64,000 nucleotides of DNA. Origin: a virus. The first letter of the stretch is position 1; the number at the start of each line of letters is the position of its first letter. Positions 6,712 to 13,831 of the stretch are shown in pieces. The stretch lies in IMG/VR virus record IMGVR_UViG_3300036851_000321, positions 1 to 64,000 of that record. The stretch is one strand, 5' to 3'. The translations under genes were made by a program, and so were the position numbers. The notes below the pieces were generated by a model. It worked only from the letters and a program-made list of their open reading frames with translations, made no database searches and was not told the DNA's origin.

Positions 6712-7814
6712 AGCTGAGTGTAGACATTCAGCGCACCCCTCGCGTCGCTCAGCTCGAGGGGATGTTCGATGTTCCAGAGGCGAAACGCCAGACCGTAAGT
6801 TTTCATTTCGATGCGCCTATTGACGAACGAGAGTGGCAAATCGGTCTGATTGTTGGACCATCTGGCGCGGGGAAGAGCTCGGTCGCTAGACATCTCTTTT
6901 CGGGATCCATTGTGAGCAAGTGCTCATGGGACGAATCACGTTCGCTTGTGGACTCTTTCCCGGGCGGCATGTCGATTCGCGAGGTGACGGCAGCCCTCAG
7001 CTCGGTCGGCTTCTCGAGTCCGCCGGCCTGGCTCAAGCCTTTTCACGTACTCTCCAACGGTGAGCAGTTCCGCGCGACTCTCGCCCGTGCACTAGTAGAC
7101 GATCGGCCCCTCGTGGTTGTCGATGAATTCACGAGCGTCGTGGATCGAACGGTGGCGCAGATCGGATCTGCGGCAGTGGCTAAGGCTGTGCGCCGCAAGG
7201 AAGGACGGCGGTTCGTCGCCGTCTCCTGTCATGACGACATCGTAGAGTGGCTGGGCCCCGATTGGATTTTAGAGCCTCACGTGGGCCGCTTCACGTGGAG
7301 GGAGCAAAGACAACGCCCGAAGCTCGAGCTGGAAATCCGCCGCGTCAACTATTCGTGCTGGTCTCTTTTCGCACCACATCACTATCTGACCGCCGAGTTG
7401 AATCGCTCCGCGGCATGCTTCGGCGCCTTCTGGCATGGACGAATTGTCGCATTCGACGCATGGCTGCCGTTCGTCGGCAGACTCAAGGACGACCGGAAGG
7501 CGCGGCGTGGGCATCGCACGGTTTGTCTGCCTGACTATCAGGGCGTAGGAATCGGCCGCGCCCTATTCGACACCGTCGCCAGCATGTGGTCCGGGCTCGG
7601 CTACAGAGCATTTTCGCGCACGGCGCACCCAGCAGAGATTGCGAGTCGCACCCGCGGCGGCAACTGGCGACTCACGGCTCACGGTTTTACCGCTCGCGAC
7701 ACTGGCGCGCAGAAGTCCCTGGCTAAGTCACGCACCGTGAATAGACGTGCGGCGTCGTTCGAGTGGGTCGGGCAACCAATGCCGAGAGATCAGGCAGAGG
7801 CGCTTGCGTCCTGA
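6693..7814 (+). CDS. ABC ATPase fused to a GNAT-like acyltransferase domain
   Basis: 373 residues, start at the ATG that overlaps the ParB gene end. Residues ~35-200 are an ABC-type ATPase: Walker A GPSGAGKSS (55-63), signature LSNGEQ (120-125), Walker B LVVVDEF with catalytic Glu (140-146), and H-loop His180. Residues ~215-345 look like a GNAT domain, with the acyl-CoA loop YQGVGIGRAL (282-291). There is no membrane-spanning partner, so it is not a transporter. Phage Mu Mom, a DNA adenine-modifying enzyme, belongs to the GNAT fold; the pairing with ParB makes DNA modification the leading idea. The domains are seen; the function is inferred. Confidence 0.75.
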   Translation: MPRVDLELSVDIQRTPRVAQLEGMFDVPEAKRQTVSFHFDAPIDEREWQIGLIVGPSGAGKSSVARHLFSGSIVSKCSWDESRSLVDSFPGGMSIREVTAALSSVGFSSPPAWLKPFHVLSNGEQFRATLARALVDDRPLVVVDEFTSVVDRTVAQIGSAAVAKAVRRKEGRRFVAVSCHDDIVEWLGPDWILEPHVGRFTWREQRQRPKLELEIRRVNYSCWSLFAPHHYLTAELNRSAACFGAFWHGRIVAFDAWLPFVGRLKDDRKARRGHRTVCLPDYQGVGIGRALFDTVASMWSGLGYRAFSRTAHPAEIASRTRGGNWRLTAHGFTARDTGAQKSLAKSRTVNRRAASFEWVGQPMPRDQAEALAS

Positions 7815-7912
7815 GGAAGCGGCAAGATATTCGGGGGTGCAGCTGGTGGACTACGGCTCTCATCGAGGCCCAGGCGTTCTGCTCAGCTCCGGAGCCGGCA
7901 TCATGATGGCCA

Positions 7913-8348
7913 TCATGGACGCGGCGCCAGCGTTTCGCTGGTGCGCAGACGTGGATCGTGGTGGCAATGCGATGGACTTTGCCCTGCTTGAGCGTCGGGG
8001 CGCCAGAGCCCCAGCTTACCGCTCACAGCAAACGGCTTCACTGGGTGCGGCTTTCCGAGCACGAAGGCGAATTCCCCTCTAGTAGGTTCGCAGAGGGCGC
8101 GATCGGCATCGAGCTTGGTCGCCGGGCTAACGTCGAGCAGATCGACGACGCATAGCGCGACACCGACGGGCGTGTCGTCCCCTTCGATCCTGCGAACGCG
8201 TTGCCCATCGGGTGTTCTGCTGCGGCTGCTGCTAGCGCAGATCAATATCGGGCCTCGATAGTCCGTCCGCCACGTTCTCAGCTCGACCGTCTTGCGACCG
8301 CTCGCGATGAGCGAGGCCCAGGGGCTGCCTAACCGATAGCGCGCGCAT
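7913..8348 (-). pseudogene. ASCH/PUA-fold domain gene with a single-base frameshift
   Basis: The frame begins MRALSVRQP (ATG 8346-8348) and continues one base out of register as WASLIASGRKTVELRTW, then YRGPILICASSSR, and ends near VSGKLGLW, the usual ends of ASCH domains. The break is at a run of four C on the minus strand (8321-8324); three C would restore a continuous reading frame of about 144 codons. ASCH domains bind RNA or nucleotides and often sit in phage accessory regions. It is either a sequencing error in a homopolymer or a recent loss of function; the rest shows no stop codons. Confidence 0.7.
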
Positions 8349-8383
8349 CTGGCGCTTTCCCCCAGTCTCGATTGCTCGGCGGT

Positions 8384-8884
8384 TCACGAACCCATCACCT
8401 CGAGCACCGAGCGGTACTTCTTGCTCTCCGGACACACCACCAAGTGGTCGAGCAGGGGAAGGCCGACCGTCTTCGCCGCCGCCTGGAGCGCGCGCGTCAT
8501 CCCGATGTCCTCGCTGCTCGGCGTCGGATCGCCGCTGGGGTGATTGTGCGCGATGATGAGCGCACTAGCGTTGGCGACGATCGCCCCTCGTAGTGCGTCG
8601 CGCGTCGAGAGCGCGCACCCGTGAAGTCCGCCGCGCGCAATCATCTCCGCCCCAGTGACGCGGTTCTGCCCGTCGAGATAGAGCACGTGGACCTCCTCGC
8701 ACGGAAGGTTCGCCATGCGCTCGAAAAAAATCTCCGCAGCGTCGTCGGCCGATGCCGCCCGGGGGGGCGTCGTTCCCTCCGTGCCAGCATCGCGGACGAG
8801 GACGCAGCGGACGTTCGGCACCATGAAGGCGCTCATGACGCCACCGCGCCCAGCGTCGCCAGTCACTCGTGATAGATTGCTCAT
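8384..8884 (-). CDS. RadC-family JAMM-domain protein
   Basis: 166 residues; start at 8884, preceded by GAGAGGA. It contains the RadC/DUF2466 core with the metal motif HNHPSGDPTPSSEDI (His-x-His...Ser-x-x-Asp), and EVHVLYLDGQNRV earlier. RadC-type JAMM proteins are predicted metal-dependent hydrolases; their substrate is unsettled and they are common on plasmids, phages and integrative elements. All metal ligands are present. The N-terminal helical (HhH) part of chromosomal RadC is missing, as in most mobile-element versions. It is the last gene on the leftward strand here, separated from the big operon by hairpins. Confidence 0.82.
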   Translation of the reverse strand: MSNLSRVTGDAGRGGVMSAFMVPNVRCVLVRDAGTEGTTPPRAASADDAAEIFFERMANLPCEEVHVLYLDGQNRVTGAEMIARGGLHGCALSTRDALRGAIVANASALIIAHNHPSGDPTPSSEDIGMTRALQAAAKTVGLPLLDHLVVCPESKKYRSVLEVMGS

Positions 8885-8916
8885 CGTCGAAGTCCTCTCA
8901 ACCAGGGTTTCGGCCT

Positions 8917-9019
8917 GAGCCCCGGACGTTTCAGCGTCGCGGGGCTCGTTCGATTCAGCATCGAACAAATCAACTCTAACGGACCACCTAGGCGTTTCAA
9001 AGCCTTTTGCCGGCTTTTT
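8917..9019. other. Two hairpins in the RadC leader
   Basis: First: GAGCCCCG-GACG, loop TTTCAG, CGTC-G-CGGGGCTC (8917-8947). Second: AAAGCC, loop TTTTGCC, GGCTTT then TT (8999-9019), terminator-like on the plus strand with five T. Both lie between the start of radC-like gene and the end of the leftward operon, so they could separate their transcription or shape the RadC 5' leader. Confidence 0.45.
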
Positions 9020-9090
9020 CGGCGATTTATGCCGACGCATGAAACATGCGAGTTGCCGAGTCGACCGAAACAATAGGTCATGTACCGTTG

Positions 9091-9128
9091 CCCCCGCCTC
9101 CCTCACCGGAGCGCGGGGGTTTTCTTTT
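9091..9128 (+). terminator. Plus-strand intrinsic terminator facing the leftward operon
   Basis: CCCCCGC (9091-9097) pairs with GCGGGGG (9113-9119), followed by TTTTCTTTT. The T run is on the plus strand only, so it would stop rightward transcripts, such as read-through from the ParB operon, before they run antisense into the recombination operon. Confidence 0.6.
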
Positions 9129-9516
9129 GCGCCCCGTCATCCAGCGTGATCCTGATCCAGTCGCTCCGGTTGCGGCGTGACCGTGCGGCGGCAGCGTCGT
9201 ACTTTGCTAGTCGCTCCGGATCGACCGTGATCGTGATCTGCTTGGTCACGCGCCGCCCGCTAGGTCCGCTCGGCCTCGGTAGCTCAGCAGTGCTCGGCAG
9301 GGCAATCCCGCGCTCGACGAGCCGGTCCGCGTAGGCCGCGCGGAATGCCCGCTGGTCCACGCCCGATTCGGCCATCGTCGGCACCCATGGCGCCTCCCGG
9401 AGTGCCTCGCGACGGCTGAGCGGCTCCTTGCGTGTCCGCCGCTTGTCGGCCGCCGACGCCGCGAGGGTGAGGGCGGCCGAGGCGAGGTCGAGGCGTGCAG
9501 AGGGTACGGCGCTCAC
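9103..9516 (-). CDS. Hypothetical protein with C-terminal ribbon-helix-helix motif
   Basis: 137 residues. The N-terminal 85 residues are basic and of unknown fold. The last 45 (KQITITVDPERLAKYDAA followed by SRRNRSDWIRITL) fit a CopG-like ribbon-helix-helix DNA-binding unit. It is the last gene of the leftward operon; its coding end runs through the arm of the plus-strand terminator. It may be an operon regulator. Confidence 0.6.
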   Translation of the reverse strand: MSAVPSARLDLASAALTLAASAADKRRTRKEPLSRREALREAPWVPTMAESGVDQRAFRAAYADRLVERGIALPSTAELPRPSGPSGRRVTKQITITVDPERLAKYDAAAARSRRNRSDWIRITLDDGAQKKTPALR

Positions 9517-9719
9517 CGCTTGCGCCTCTCGGCGATTGCGTCTGGCTCTACCGCCTCGCCATCAGGCCCGACGAACCTGACGCCGTTTCTCCGCTCGACC
9601 GTGATCTCGATCACCTCGCCGCCAACACGCGCGAGTAATTCGTCTCCGTCGTGGCAGGCCGGGAACGTCTTGGACGGGCCGCGGTCGTCGTCGTCAGGGA
9701 TGACGTGCCACAGGGTCAT
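9513..9719 (-). CDS. Hypothetical acidic protein, 68 aa
   Basis: Small beta-rich protein starting MTLWHVIPDDDD, no family recognised. Start and stop overlap the neighbours by 4 nt (ATGA) on both sides, supporting expression from the operon. Confidence 0.6.
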   Translation of the reverse strand: MTLWHVIPDDDDRGPSKTFPACHDGDELLARVGGEVIEITVERRNGVRFVGPDGEAVEPDAIAERRKR

Positions 9720-9820
9720 CTTTCGATCGTCTCCAGATACGCTTCGATCACGGCGCGCGCCTTACGCCGAGCGCTCTCCGATGAATCAGAGCGAACGAGC
9801 ATCTGGTAGGCTGCGACCAC
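9716..9820 (-). CDS. Short helical ORF, 34 aa
   Basis: Reads MVAAYQMLVRSDSSESARRK and on to EAYLETIER, a single amphipathic helix pair. The GTG start at 9820 is a guess; a longer GTG-started frame reaches 9904 but would overlap the next ORF. It fills the space between two overlapping genes, which favours it being translated. Confidence 0.35.
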   Translation of the reverse strand: MVAAYQMLVRSDSSESARRKARAVIEAYLETIER

Positions 9821-9827
9821 GGCATGC

Positions 9828-9950
9828 TCACCGTCCTCGACGGAGGTCGTTGAACGCACGGTACATGTCGTCGTGCTCCGGGCCTGGCATCTCCCGCGCT
9901 TCACGATACCGCGCCTCGATCGCGTCGAGTTTGGCGGTCGCGGCGGTCAA
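9828..9950 (-). CDS. Short helical ORF, 40 aa
   Basis: TTG start overlapping the stop of the upstream gene (TTGA). The peptide (TAATAKLDAIEARYREAREM then PEHDDMYRAFNDL) is acidic and helical. No family recognised; called on coupling and composition. Confidence 0.42.
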   Translation of the reverse strand: MTAATAKLDAIEARYREAREMPGPEHDDMYRAFNDLRRGR

Positions 9951-10276
9951 GCGACCTTCTCCCAGCGTGATGCCGCGTAGACCCATTTGATGCCGTCCCT
10001 GAAGTGCGCCACGTCCGAATAGATCTCGGCGTCTGCGTCGTCGCACTGGTCGATCCGGTCGAATAATGCGCCCTTCTTGACGAGCTTCACTTCCCAGATC
10101 CCCTCGTCGTTTTTCCCGTACCGCACCGCGAGCAGCGTTCCGTCGCTCACCACGATCAGGCACGATGCCGGGTCGTCGCCGTCATCACGATCCGGCGTGT
10201 GGTAGCTGACCTCGCCGCGATAGTCGCCCTCGAACTCGATCAGGTCGTCGCTCGCTCCGTAAATCTTAGTTTCCAT
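9947..10276 (-). CDS. Conserved hypothetical phage protein, 109 aa
   Basis: Start METKIYGASDDLIEFEGDYR at 10276, with GGAAGGAA 6 nt upstream; the longer frame upstream is discarded. Pattern is beta-rich (CLIVVSDGTLLAVRYG, WEVKLVKKGALF, VAHFRDGIKWVYAA), resembling a small conserved family of phage and prophage proteins without known function. TGATG overlap with the gene upstream. Confidence 0.62.
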   Translation of the reverse strand: METKIYGASDDLIEFEGDYRGEVSYHTPDRDDGDDPASCLIVVSDGTLLAVRYGKNDEGIWEVKLVKKGALFDRIDQCDDADAEIYSDVAHFRDGIKWVYAASRWEKVA

Positions 10277-10908
10277 CACCGTTCCTTCCCATCCGTTGTC
10301 TCGGGGGCTTTCGTCTCGCGTTGCCGTAGTAATTCGGCGCCGCGGTCGAACGCAGATGCAACGGGTCCACGATCGGGAATGCCGTCCTCTGCGTTTCCCC
10401 AAATGCGCATCGCGCGCACGAGATCGCTCACGGTCGCCAGCGCTTCGTCCCGCTCCCTCTCCAGCTCCTCCACCCGTGCGCGTTCGGCGGCGAGGGAATG
10501 TGCGGCTTCGCGTCGCTTCCGGCATTCTTCTGCGAGCGTACGCACCCACCTAGCATTGGCCGCACCCCATCGTTCCGCGCGCTCCGGGTGCTCGTACTCA
10601 GCAAGGACCTCTTCGTCGCTCATAGCGAGAATGCGCTCCGATTCCAGGTCGGTCGCCTCGTCGATTGTCATCTTAGGCGTAGCGAGCATGACGGTGGCGA
10701 GCTCCGCTGCTGGAAGCGATGCAACAATCGGCGCAAGCACCCTCGCCCTCCGCTTCGGATCGAGTGCCTGGAGGACGGAGGTTAGGTCGCGCTCGGTGGC
10801 GGCCTCGTATTCGTCCAGCACGCGTCGGACGAAGAGGTTCACCGCGTAGGCGATTCCGCCGCGCCATTCGGTGAACCCCGGCAACGCCTTTTCTTGGTCG
10901 TCGGTCAT
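10276..10908 (-). CDS. Hypothetical protein with C-terminal coiled coil, 210 aa
   Basis: N-terminal half is helical (FTEWRGGIAYAVNLFVRRVL, then ALDPKRRARVLAPIVASL). Residues ~115-175 form a charged coiled coil (ECRKRREAAHSLAAERARVE). No family assigned. Coupled to neighbours by short overlaps on both sides. Confidence 0.6.
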   Translation of the reverse strand: MTDDQEKALPGFTEWRGGIAYAVNLFVRRVLDEYEAATERDLTSVLQALDPKRRARVLAPIVASLPAAELATVMLATPKMTIDEATDLESERILAMSDEEVLAEYEHPERAERWGAANARWVRTLAEECRKRREAAHSLAAERARVEELERERDEALATVSDLVRAMRIWGNAEDGIPDRGPVASAFDRGAELLRQRETKAPETTDGKER

Positions 10909-11216
10909 GGTGCCCTCTCGTCCTCAGCAAGTTCCCAATCCAGATCCTTTGGCGCCGGACCCTTGATCCTCGCGAGTTCCGCCTCTAGCTCCCGAATCCT
11001 CTCCCCGCGTTCGGCTGCGAGGCGGGCGGAGCGGAGGAGCTGACTCAGGTTGTTGCGCATCAGGACGACTAGGAGCTGATCGGGGTTTTGCTTCCCGTCG
11101 AGCTTCAGCGCCATGCCAGGAACTTGGATGCCGTTGCTCATGTGCCAAGGCGCTTTGGTCGCCTCGGCCTCCTTCCGCTCGAGGTCGTCGAGGGTCGATT
11201 CGGTGATGTCAGGCAC
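10905..11216 (-). CDS. Ea22-like small phage protein
   Basis: 103 residues from a GTG at 11216 with AGAAGG upstream. The N terminus TESTLDDLERKEAEATKAPW resembles the opening of Ead/Ea22-type phage early proteins, where a helix is followed by AT(P/K)xPW. The C-terminal 40 residues are helical (RERIRELEAELARI). Function of the family is unknown. Overlaps both neighbours. Confidence 0.5.
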   Translation of the reverse strand: MPDITESTLDDLERKEAEATKAPWHMSNGIQVPGMALKLDGKQNPDQLLVVLMRNNLSQLLRSARLAAERGERIRELEAELARIKGPAPKDLDWELAEDERAP

Positions 11217-11436
11217 GGGGCACCTTCTTTCCGCCTTTGCCGTCGAAGCCGTGGTTGAAAGCCGTAACGAGTCCGGCGGCATCCATTGTGATTCCCGAGC
11301 CCCTGCCGACCGCTCCCGCCAGAGCAACGAGCAGAGTCATGACGATCTCTGGATCGACCTTCCCGGCAGAGCTCTCGACGAGGCGCCCTAGTTCAAGCTG
11401 CCATTCGTCAGATTCGATGTTGGGTACCGCGTGCAT
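11209..11436 (-). CDS. Hypothetical protein, 75 aa
   Basis: Starts MHAVPNIESDEW at 11436 behind GGGGAGGGG. A helical core (IVMTLLVALAGAVGRGSG) is followed by MDAAGLVTAFNHGFDG. Could be a small soluble helical protein or weakly membrane-associated. No family. Confidence 0.52.
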   Translation of the reverse strand: MHAVPNIESDEWQLELGRLVESSAGKVDPEIVMTLLVALAGAVGRGSGITMDAAGLVTAFNHGFDGKGGKKVPRA

Positions 11437-11987
11437 CACCCCTCCCCGCCCTGGCGGGATTCGCGTTCGGCTTTCATCGTGATTCCTCGGTGCGGCGGCT
11501 CTTTGCCCGTGGCGGCCCATGCCCGAAGGCTCGCGGCGGAAACGGCGAGCGCGTAGAGGCGCCCCTGGGCAACGTGCGCGGCGTCGGTGGAATCGTGACG
11601 CCGCATTGCAGCCTCGCGCCGGTACTCTTCGTCGAGCCAGAGCGCGGCTTTCTCCAGCACAACCCTCGCCGACCTGTCAGTCATTGGGGACTCCTCGACG
11701 AAGTAGCCGCACGACTTTTGGGCGATCCCGTAGGCTCTCATATTGTGCCGGCGGACCTCCGCATTCAGTTCGACTAGGAGGCTTTCAATCGCGGCTCGCG
11801 CCTTACCCTTGTCGCCGAGGCACCGGACGACCGCGCGCCCCGCGATGTAATGCCAGTCCACGCGCTGGCCGGATACTCTGGCAACGCGCTGGACCCACGG
11901 CTCGGCAATCCTGGAAGGCGCCGCGAAGACAAAGATCGCTTCGCCCTTTTCGTACACCTCACGGTCGCACTTCTCGCGGTCAGCCAC
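11436..11987 (-). CDS. Hypothetical protein, 183 aa
   Basis: No recognised domain. Two parts: residues 1-95 alpha/beta (EAIFVFAAPSRIAEPWVQRV, RAVVRCLGDKGKARAAIESL) and residues 100-183 helical. An internal Met at 101 (MTDRSARVVLEKAALWLDEE) has the form of a gene start, so this may be two fused or nested products. Confidence 0.58.
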   Translation of the reverse strand: MADREKCDREVYEKGEAIFVFAAPSRIAEPWVQRVARVSGQRVDWHYIAGRAVVRCLGDKGKARAAIESLLVELNAEVRRHNMRAYGIAQKSCGYFVEESPMTDRSARVVLEKAALWLDEEYRREAAMRRHDSTDAAHVAQGRLYALAVSAASLRAWAATGKEPPHRGITMKAERESRQGGEG

Positions 11988-12536
11988 CTACCCACCCTCC
12001 TTCCCGCGCCGTTTCTGGCGTTCGGTCCAGAGGGCTTCGGCTTCGGCGTAAGCGTTGGCGGCCGAATTGTTGTGGTAAGTCGAGTCATCCGGGCCACCGA
12101 TGATCGCAGCGTGATTCCGCATCGCCGCCTCATCCACGAACCGCTGCCGCTCCGCCTCGTCCGGCGTCTGCCCTGAGTCCTGGCGGTCGGGAGTGGCGGG
12201 GGTTGAGCGGGCCACAGAGCAAACCCCTTGCGTCTCCACCGGGATCTTCCGCTGAGCCGAGCATGCCGCTCCGCAGTATTCGGCGCCGGGATACGCGAGC
12301 GGGTTTGTGCAGCCGGGGCGCTTGCAGTGGGGCTCTTGCTGCCGCTCGTATCGGTCTTTCCCCTCAGGTGTCATCAGCGATGTGTCGAGGCCCGGTGGAA
12401 ACAACACTGTCTCTTGCGTGTCCTGGGGAGGCGACTCGAGGATGGCGATGACCGTGTCTAACCCAGGTGGTCGGCACAGCTGCGACCAGTGCTCGCGTAT
12501 AAACTCCACCGCTCGCTTGATTCGCTCGTCGGTCAT
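11988..12536 (-). CDS. Hypothetical protein with Cys-rich zinc-like segment, 182 aa
   Basis: Begins MTDERIKRAVEFIREHWSQL. Residues ~70-92 contain CKRPGCTNP and EYCGAACSAQ, a Cx4C...Cx3C arrangement similar to MYND- or CGNR-like zinc sites. C-terminal half is acidic and helical. No family assigned; zinc binding is inferred. Confidence 0.55.
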   Translation of the reverse strand: MTDERIKRAVEFIREHWSQLCRPPGLDTVIAILESPPQDTQETVLFPPGLDTSLMTPEGKDRYERQQEPHCKRPGCTNPLAYPGAEYCGAACSAQRKIPVETQGVCSVARSTPATPDRQDSGQTPDEAERQRFVDEAAMRNHAAIIGGPDDSTYHNNSAANAYAEAEALWTERQKRRGKEGG

Positions 12537-12772
12537 CGGCTCAGCCTCCCTGCCGCGAATTCGCGGTGAGTCATGTCGGCGGTGATCCTGGACACCTCGG
12601 CAATCGTCAGCGTGGAGCCCTTTTCACGGGTCGCCACGGCCAAGAATGCAGAGAACAGGGCGCGCCCGATCATCCCGTTCGGCAACGGCGCGGCCCGCTC
12701 AATCGCGTCGCACAATTCCGAGGCCAGCCTCACGAACTGTAACGCGTCGTCATCCGAAAGTGTTTCGGTCAT
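12533..12772 (-). CDS. Hypothetical helical protein, 79 aa
   Basis: Starts MTETLSDDDALQFVRLASEL at 12772; the upstream extension is discarded because the start is coupled to the gene before it (ATGA). All-helical, similar in length to small phage early proteins. No family. Confidence 0.55.
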   Translation of the reverse strand: MTETLSDDDALQFVRLASELCDAIERAAPLPNGMIGRALFSAFLAVATREKGSTLTIAEVSRITADMTHREFAAGRLSR

Positions 12773-12948
12773 CGCCGTTTGCTCGCTTTCTTTGCGGGCA
12801 TCGGGTTGAGGATCTTCAGGACTTGGATCGCCTGGAACGCTTCGAGCCCGTTCGAGCTGAACAGGTTGCCGTCGCGCTGAGTCCCGCACGTCCGGAGGGC
12901 CGCGAGTGCGCGCTTGATTCGCGAGCGTGACGGGTCGGTGGCTCTCAC
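12769..12948 (-). CDS. Hypothetical basic protein, 59 aa
   Basis: GTG start at 12948 overlaps the stop of the 25-residue membrane peptide (GTGA). The sequence RSRIKRALAALRTCGTQRDG with NLFSSNGLEAFQAIQVLKIL suggests a small helical DNA-binding-like protein with a Lys/Arg tail. Confidence 0.5.
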   Translation of the reverse strand: MRATDPSRSRIKRALAALRTCGTQRDGNLFSSNGLEAFQAIQVLKILNPMPAKKASKRR

Positions 12949-13022
12949 GACGAGAGCCTCTCGAATGCCCACGCGAACAGGTAGGCGCCGGTCAGCAGCG
13001 TCACGATGAACGGGTCCGTCAC
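12945..13022 (-). CDS. 25-residue membrane micropeptide
   Basis: GTG-started peptide of 25 residues with the core FIVTLLTGAYLFAWAFERL, long enough for one membrane span. Its start overlaps the upstream stop and its stop overlaps the downstream start (GTGA at both ends), which is the main reason to call it. Confidence 0.45.
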   Translation of the reverse strand: MTDPFIVTLLTGAYLFAWAFERLSS

Positions 13023-13207
13023 TTCCGCCTGCCCTTCGCCTTCCCGCGCTTCGGGGCGGGTTGGGTTAGGCGGTAGATGCGGCGGATGTCTGAGATCGCG
13101 ACGTTCATCGGCCACTGATTAGTGGCGCCTCCGCGACACTCCGCGCGCCTGGCTCCCAGGATCCGCCGTATCTCCCTGAGCCTCTCCGTCGGCGTGCGCG
13201 GTTTCAC
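13019..13207 (-). CDS. Basic hypothetical protein, 62 aa
   Basis: GTG start at 13207 (MKPRTPTERLREIRRILGAR). A helical N-terminal half, an ISDIRRIYRLTQ segment and a strongly basic tail. The first codons nearly repeat those of the next gene upstream (both MKPRT), which suggests duplication of the start region. Confidence 0.5.
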   Translation of the reverse strand: MKPRTPTERLREIRRILGARRAECRGGATNQWPMNVAISDIRRIYRLTQPAPKRGKAKGRRK

Positions 13208-13395
13208 TTCACGCCCTCCGCGATCAGCTCGGTCTTTCGGCCGTGTGGAGTCAGGCGCCGCGTGATCTTCCACTTCGTTCCGGTGGGCAAGTGTCGAAGC
13301 GCTCTCCGCGCGTGCTCCTCGTCCACGTACGTTGATGGGCCCAGATTGTTGTAGCTCTCCAATTCGAGCCGGTAGGGTCGGGTGCGCGGTTTCAC
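13204..13395 (-). CDS. Hypothetical protein, 63 aa
   Basis: MKPRTRPYRLELESYNNLGP, then a helix and a beta pair (KWKITRRLTPHGRKTELIAE). No family recognised. Coupled by 4-nt overlaps to both neighbours. Confidence 0.52.
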   Translation of the reverse strand: MKPRTRPYRLELESYNNLGPSTYVDEEHARRALRHLPTGTKWKITRRLTPHGRKTELIAEGVK

Positions 13396-13637
13396 TTGGC
13401 CCCCAGGCGGTCGAGAGCTTCGAGGGCTGCCTTCACTTCGCTCATGCGCCGGCTCCCGTCGGCGGTGAGAATGAACTTCCGTACCGTCGCCACATCCTCG
13501 GCCCGGGCGGATTGGAGGGCGGCGATAATCTCCTCAGCCCATGCTTGCTGACCAGTGGTCAACGGACGCACTTCGCAGCCCGGTGTTGAGAAGTGCGCCC
13601 TCAGCTTCGCCTCGATTATCTCGCGCGTGCTGGTCAT
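13392..13637 (-). CDS. Hypothetical helical protein, 81 aa
   Basis: Starts MTSTREIIEAKLRAHFSTPG at 13637. Helical, with EDVATVRKFILTADGSRRMS near the C terminus. Unknown function. Confidence 0.52.
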   Translation of the reverse strand: MTSTREIIEAKLRAHFSTPGCEVRPLTTGQQAWAEEIIAALQSARAEDVATVRKFILTADGSRRMSEVKAALEALDRLGAK

Positions 13638-13825
13638 GCCGTCTCGATCCTTCCGCGCCTGATGTGGCCGAGTGTCTCCCCGGTTCCAGCGTAGTGTCCC
13701 GGGCTGCATGTTTTCCAGACTCGACCGTCTTTCGTCTTGTAGTAGCTCTCACCAGTGGCGCAGAGGTGGTCGCTCCACGTGCTGACGATACGGTTGCTGT
13801 CGTGGTTTTCGTCGCCAGCCATCAC
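13634..13825 (-). CDS. Hypothetical protein, 63 aa
   Basis: Contains SDHLCATGESYYKTKDGRVW and WKTCSPGHYAGTG; the two Cys and His could bind metal. ATGA overlap with the following gene. Unknown function. Confidence 0.5.
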   Translation of the reverse strand: MMAGDENHDSNRIVSTWSDHLCATGESYYKTKDGRVWKTCSPGHYAGTGETLGHIRRGRIETA

Positions 13826-13831
13826 TTCGCC

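Noticed and set aside
7815-8082. Plus-strand ORF continuing after the ABC-GNAT gene
   Set aside because: It is opposite the ASCH-domain frame, which has clear family features; the plus-strand peptide has none and breaks into another frame.
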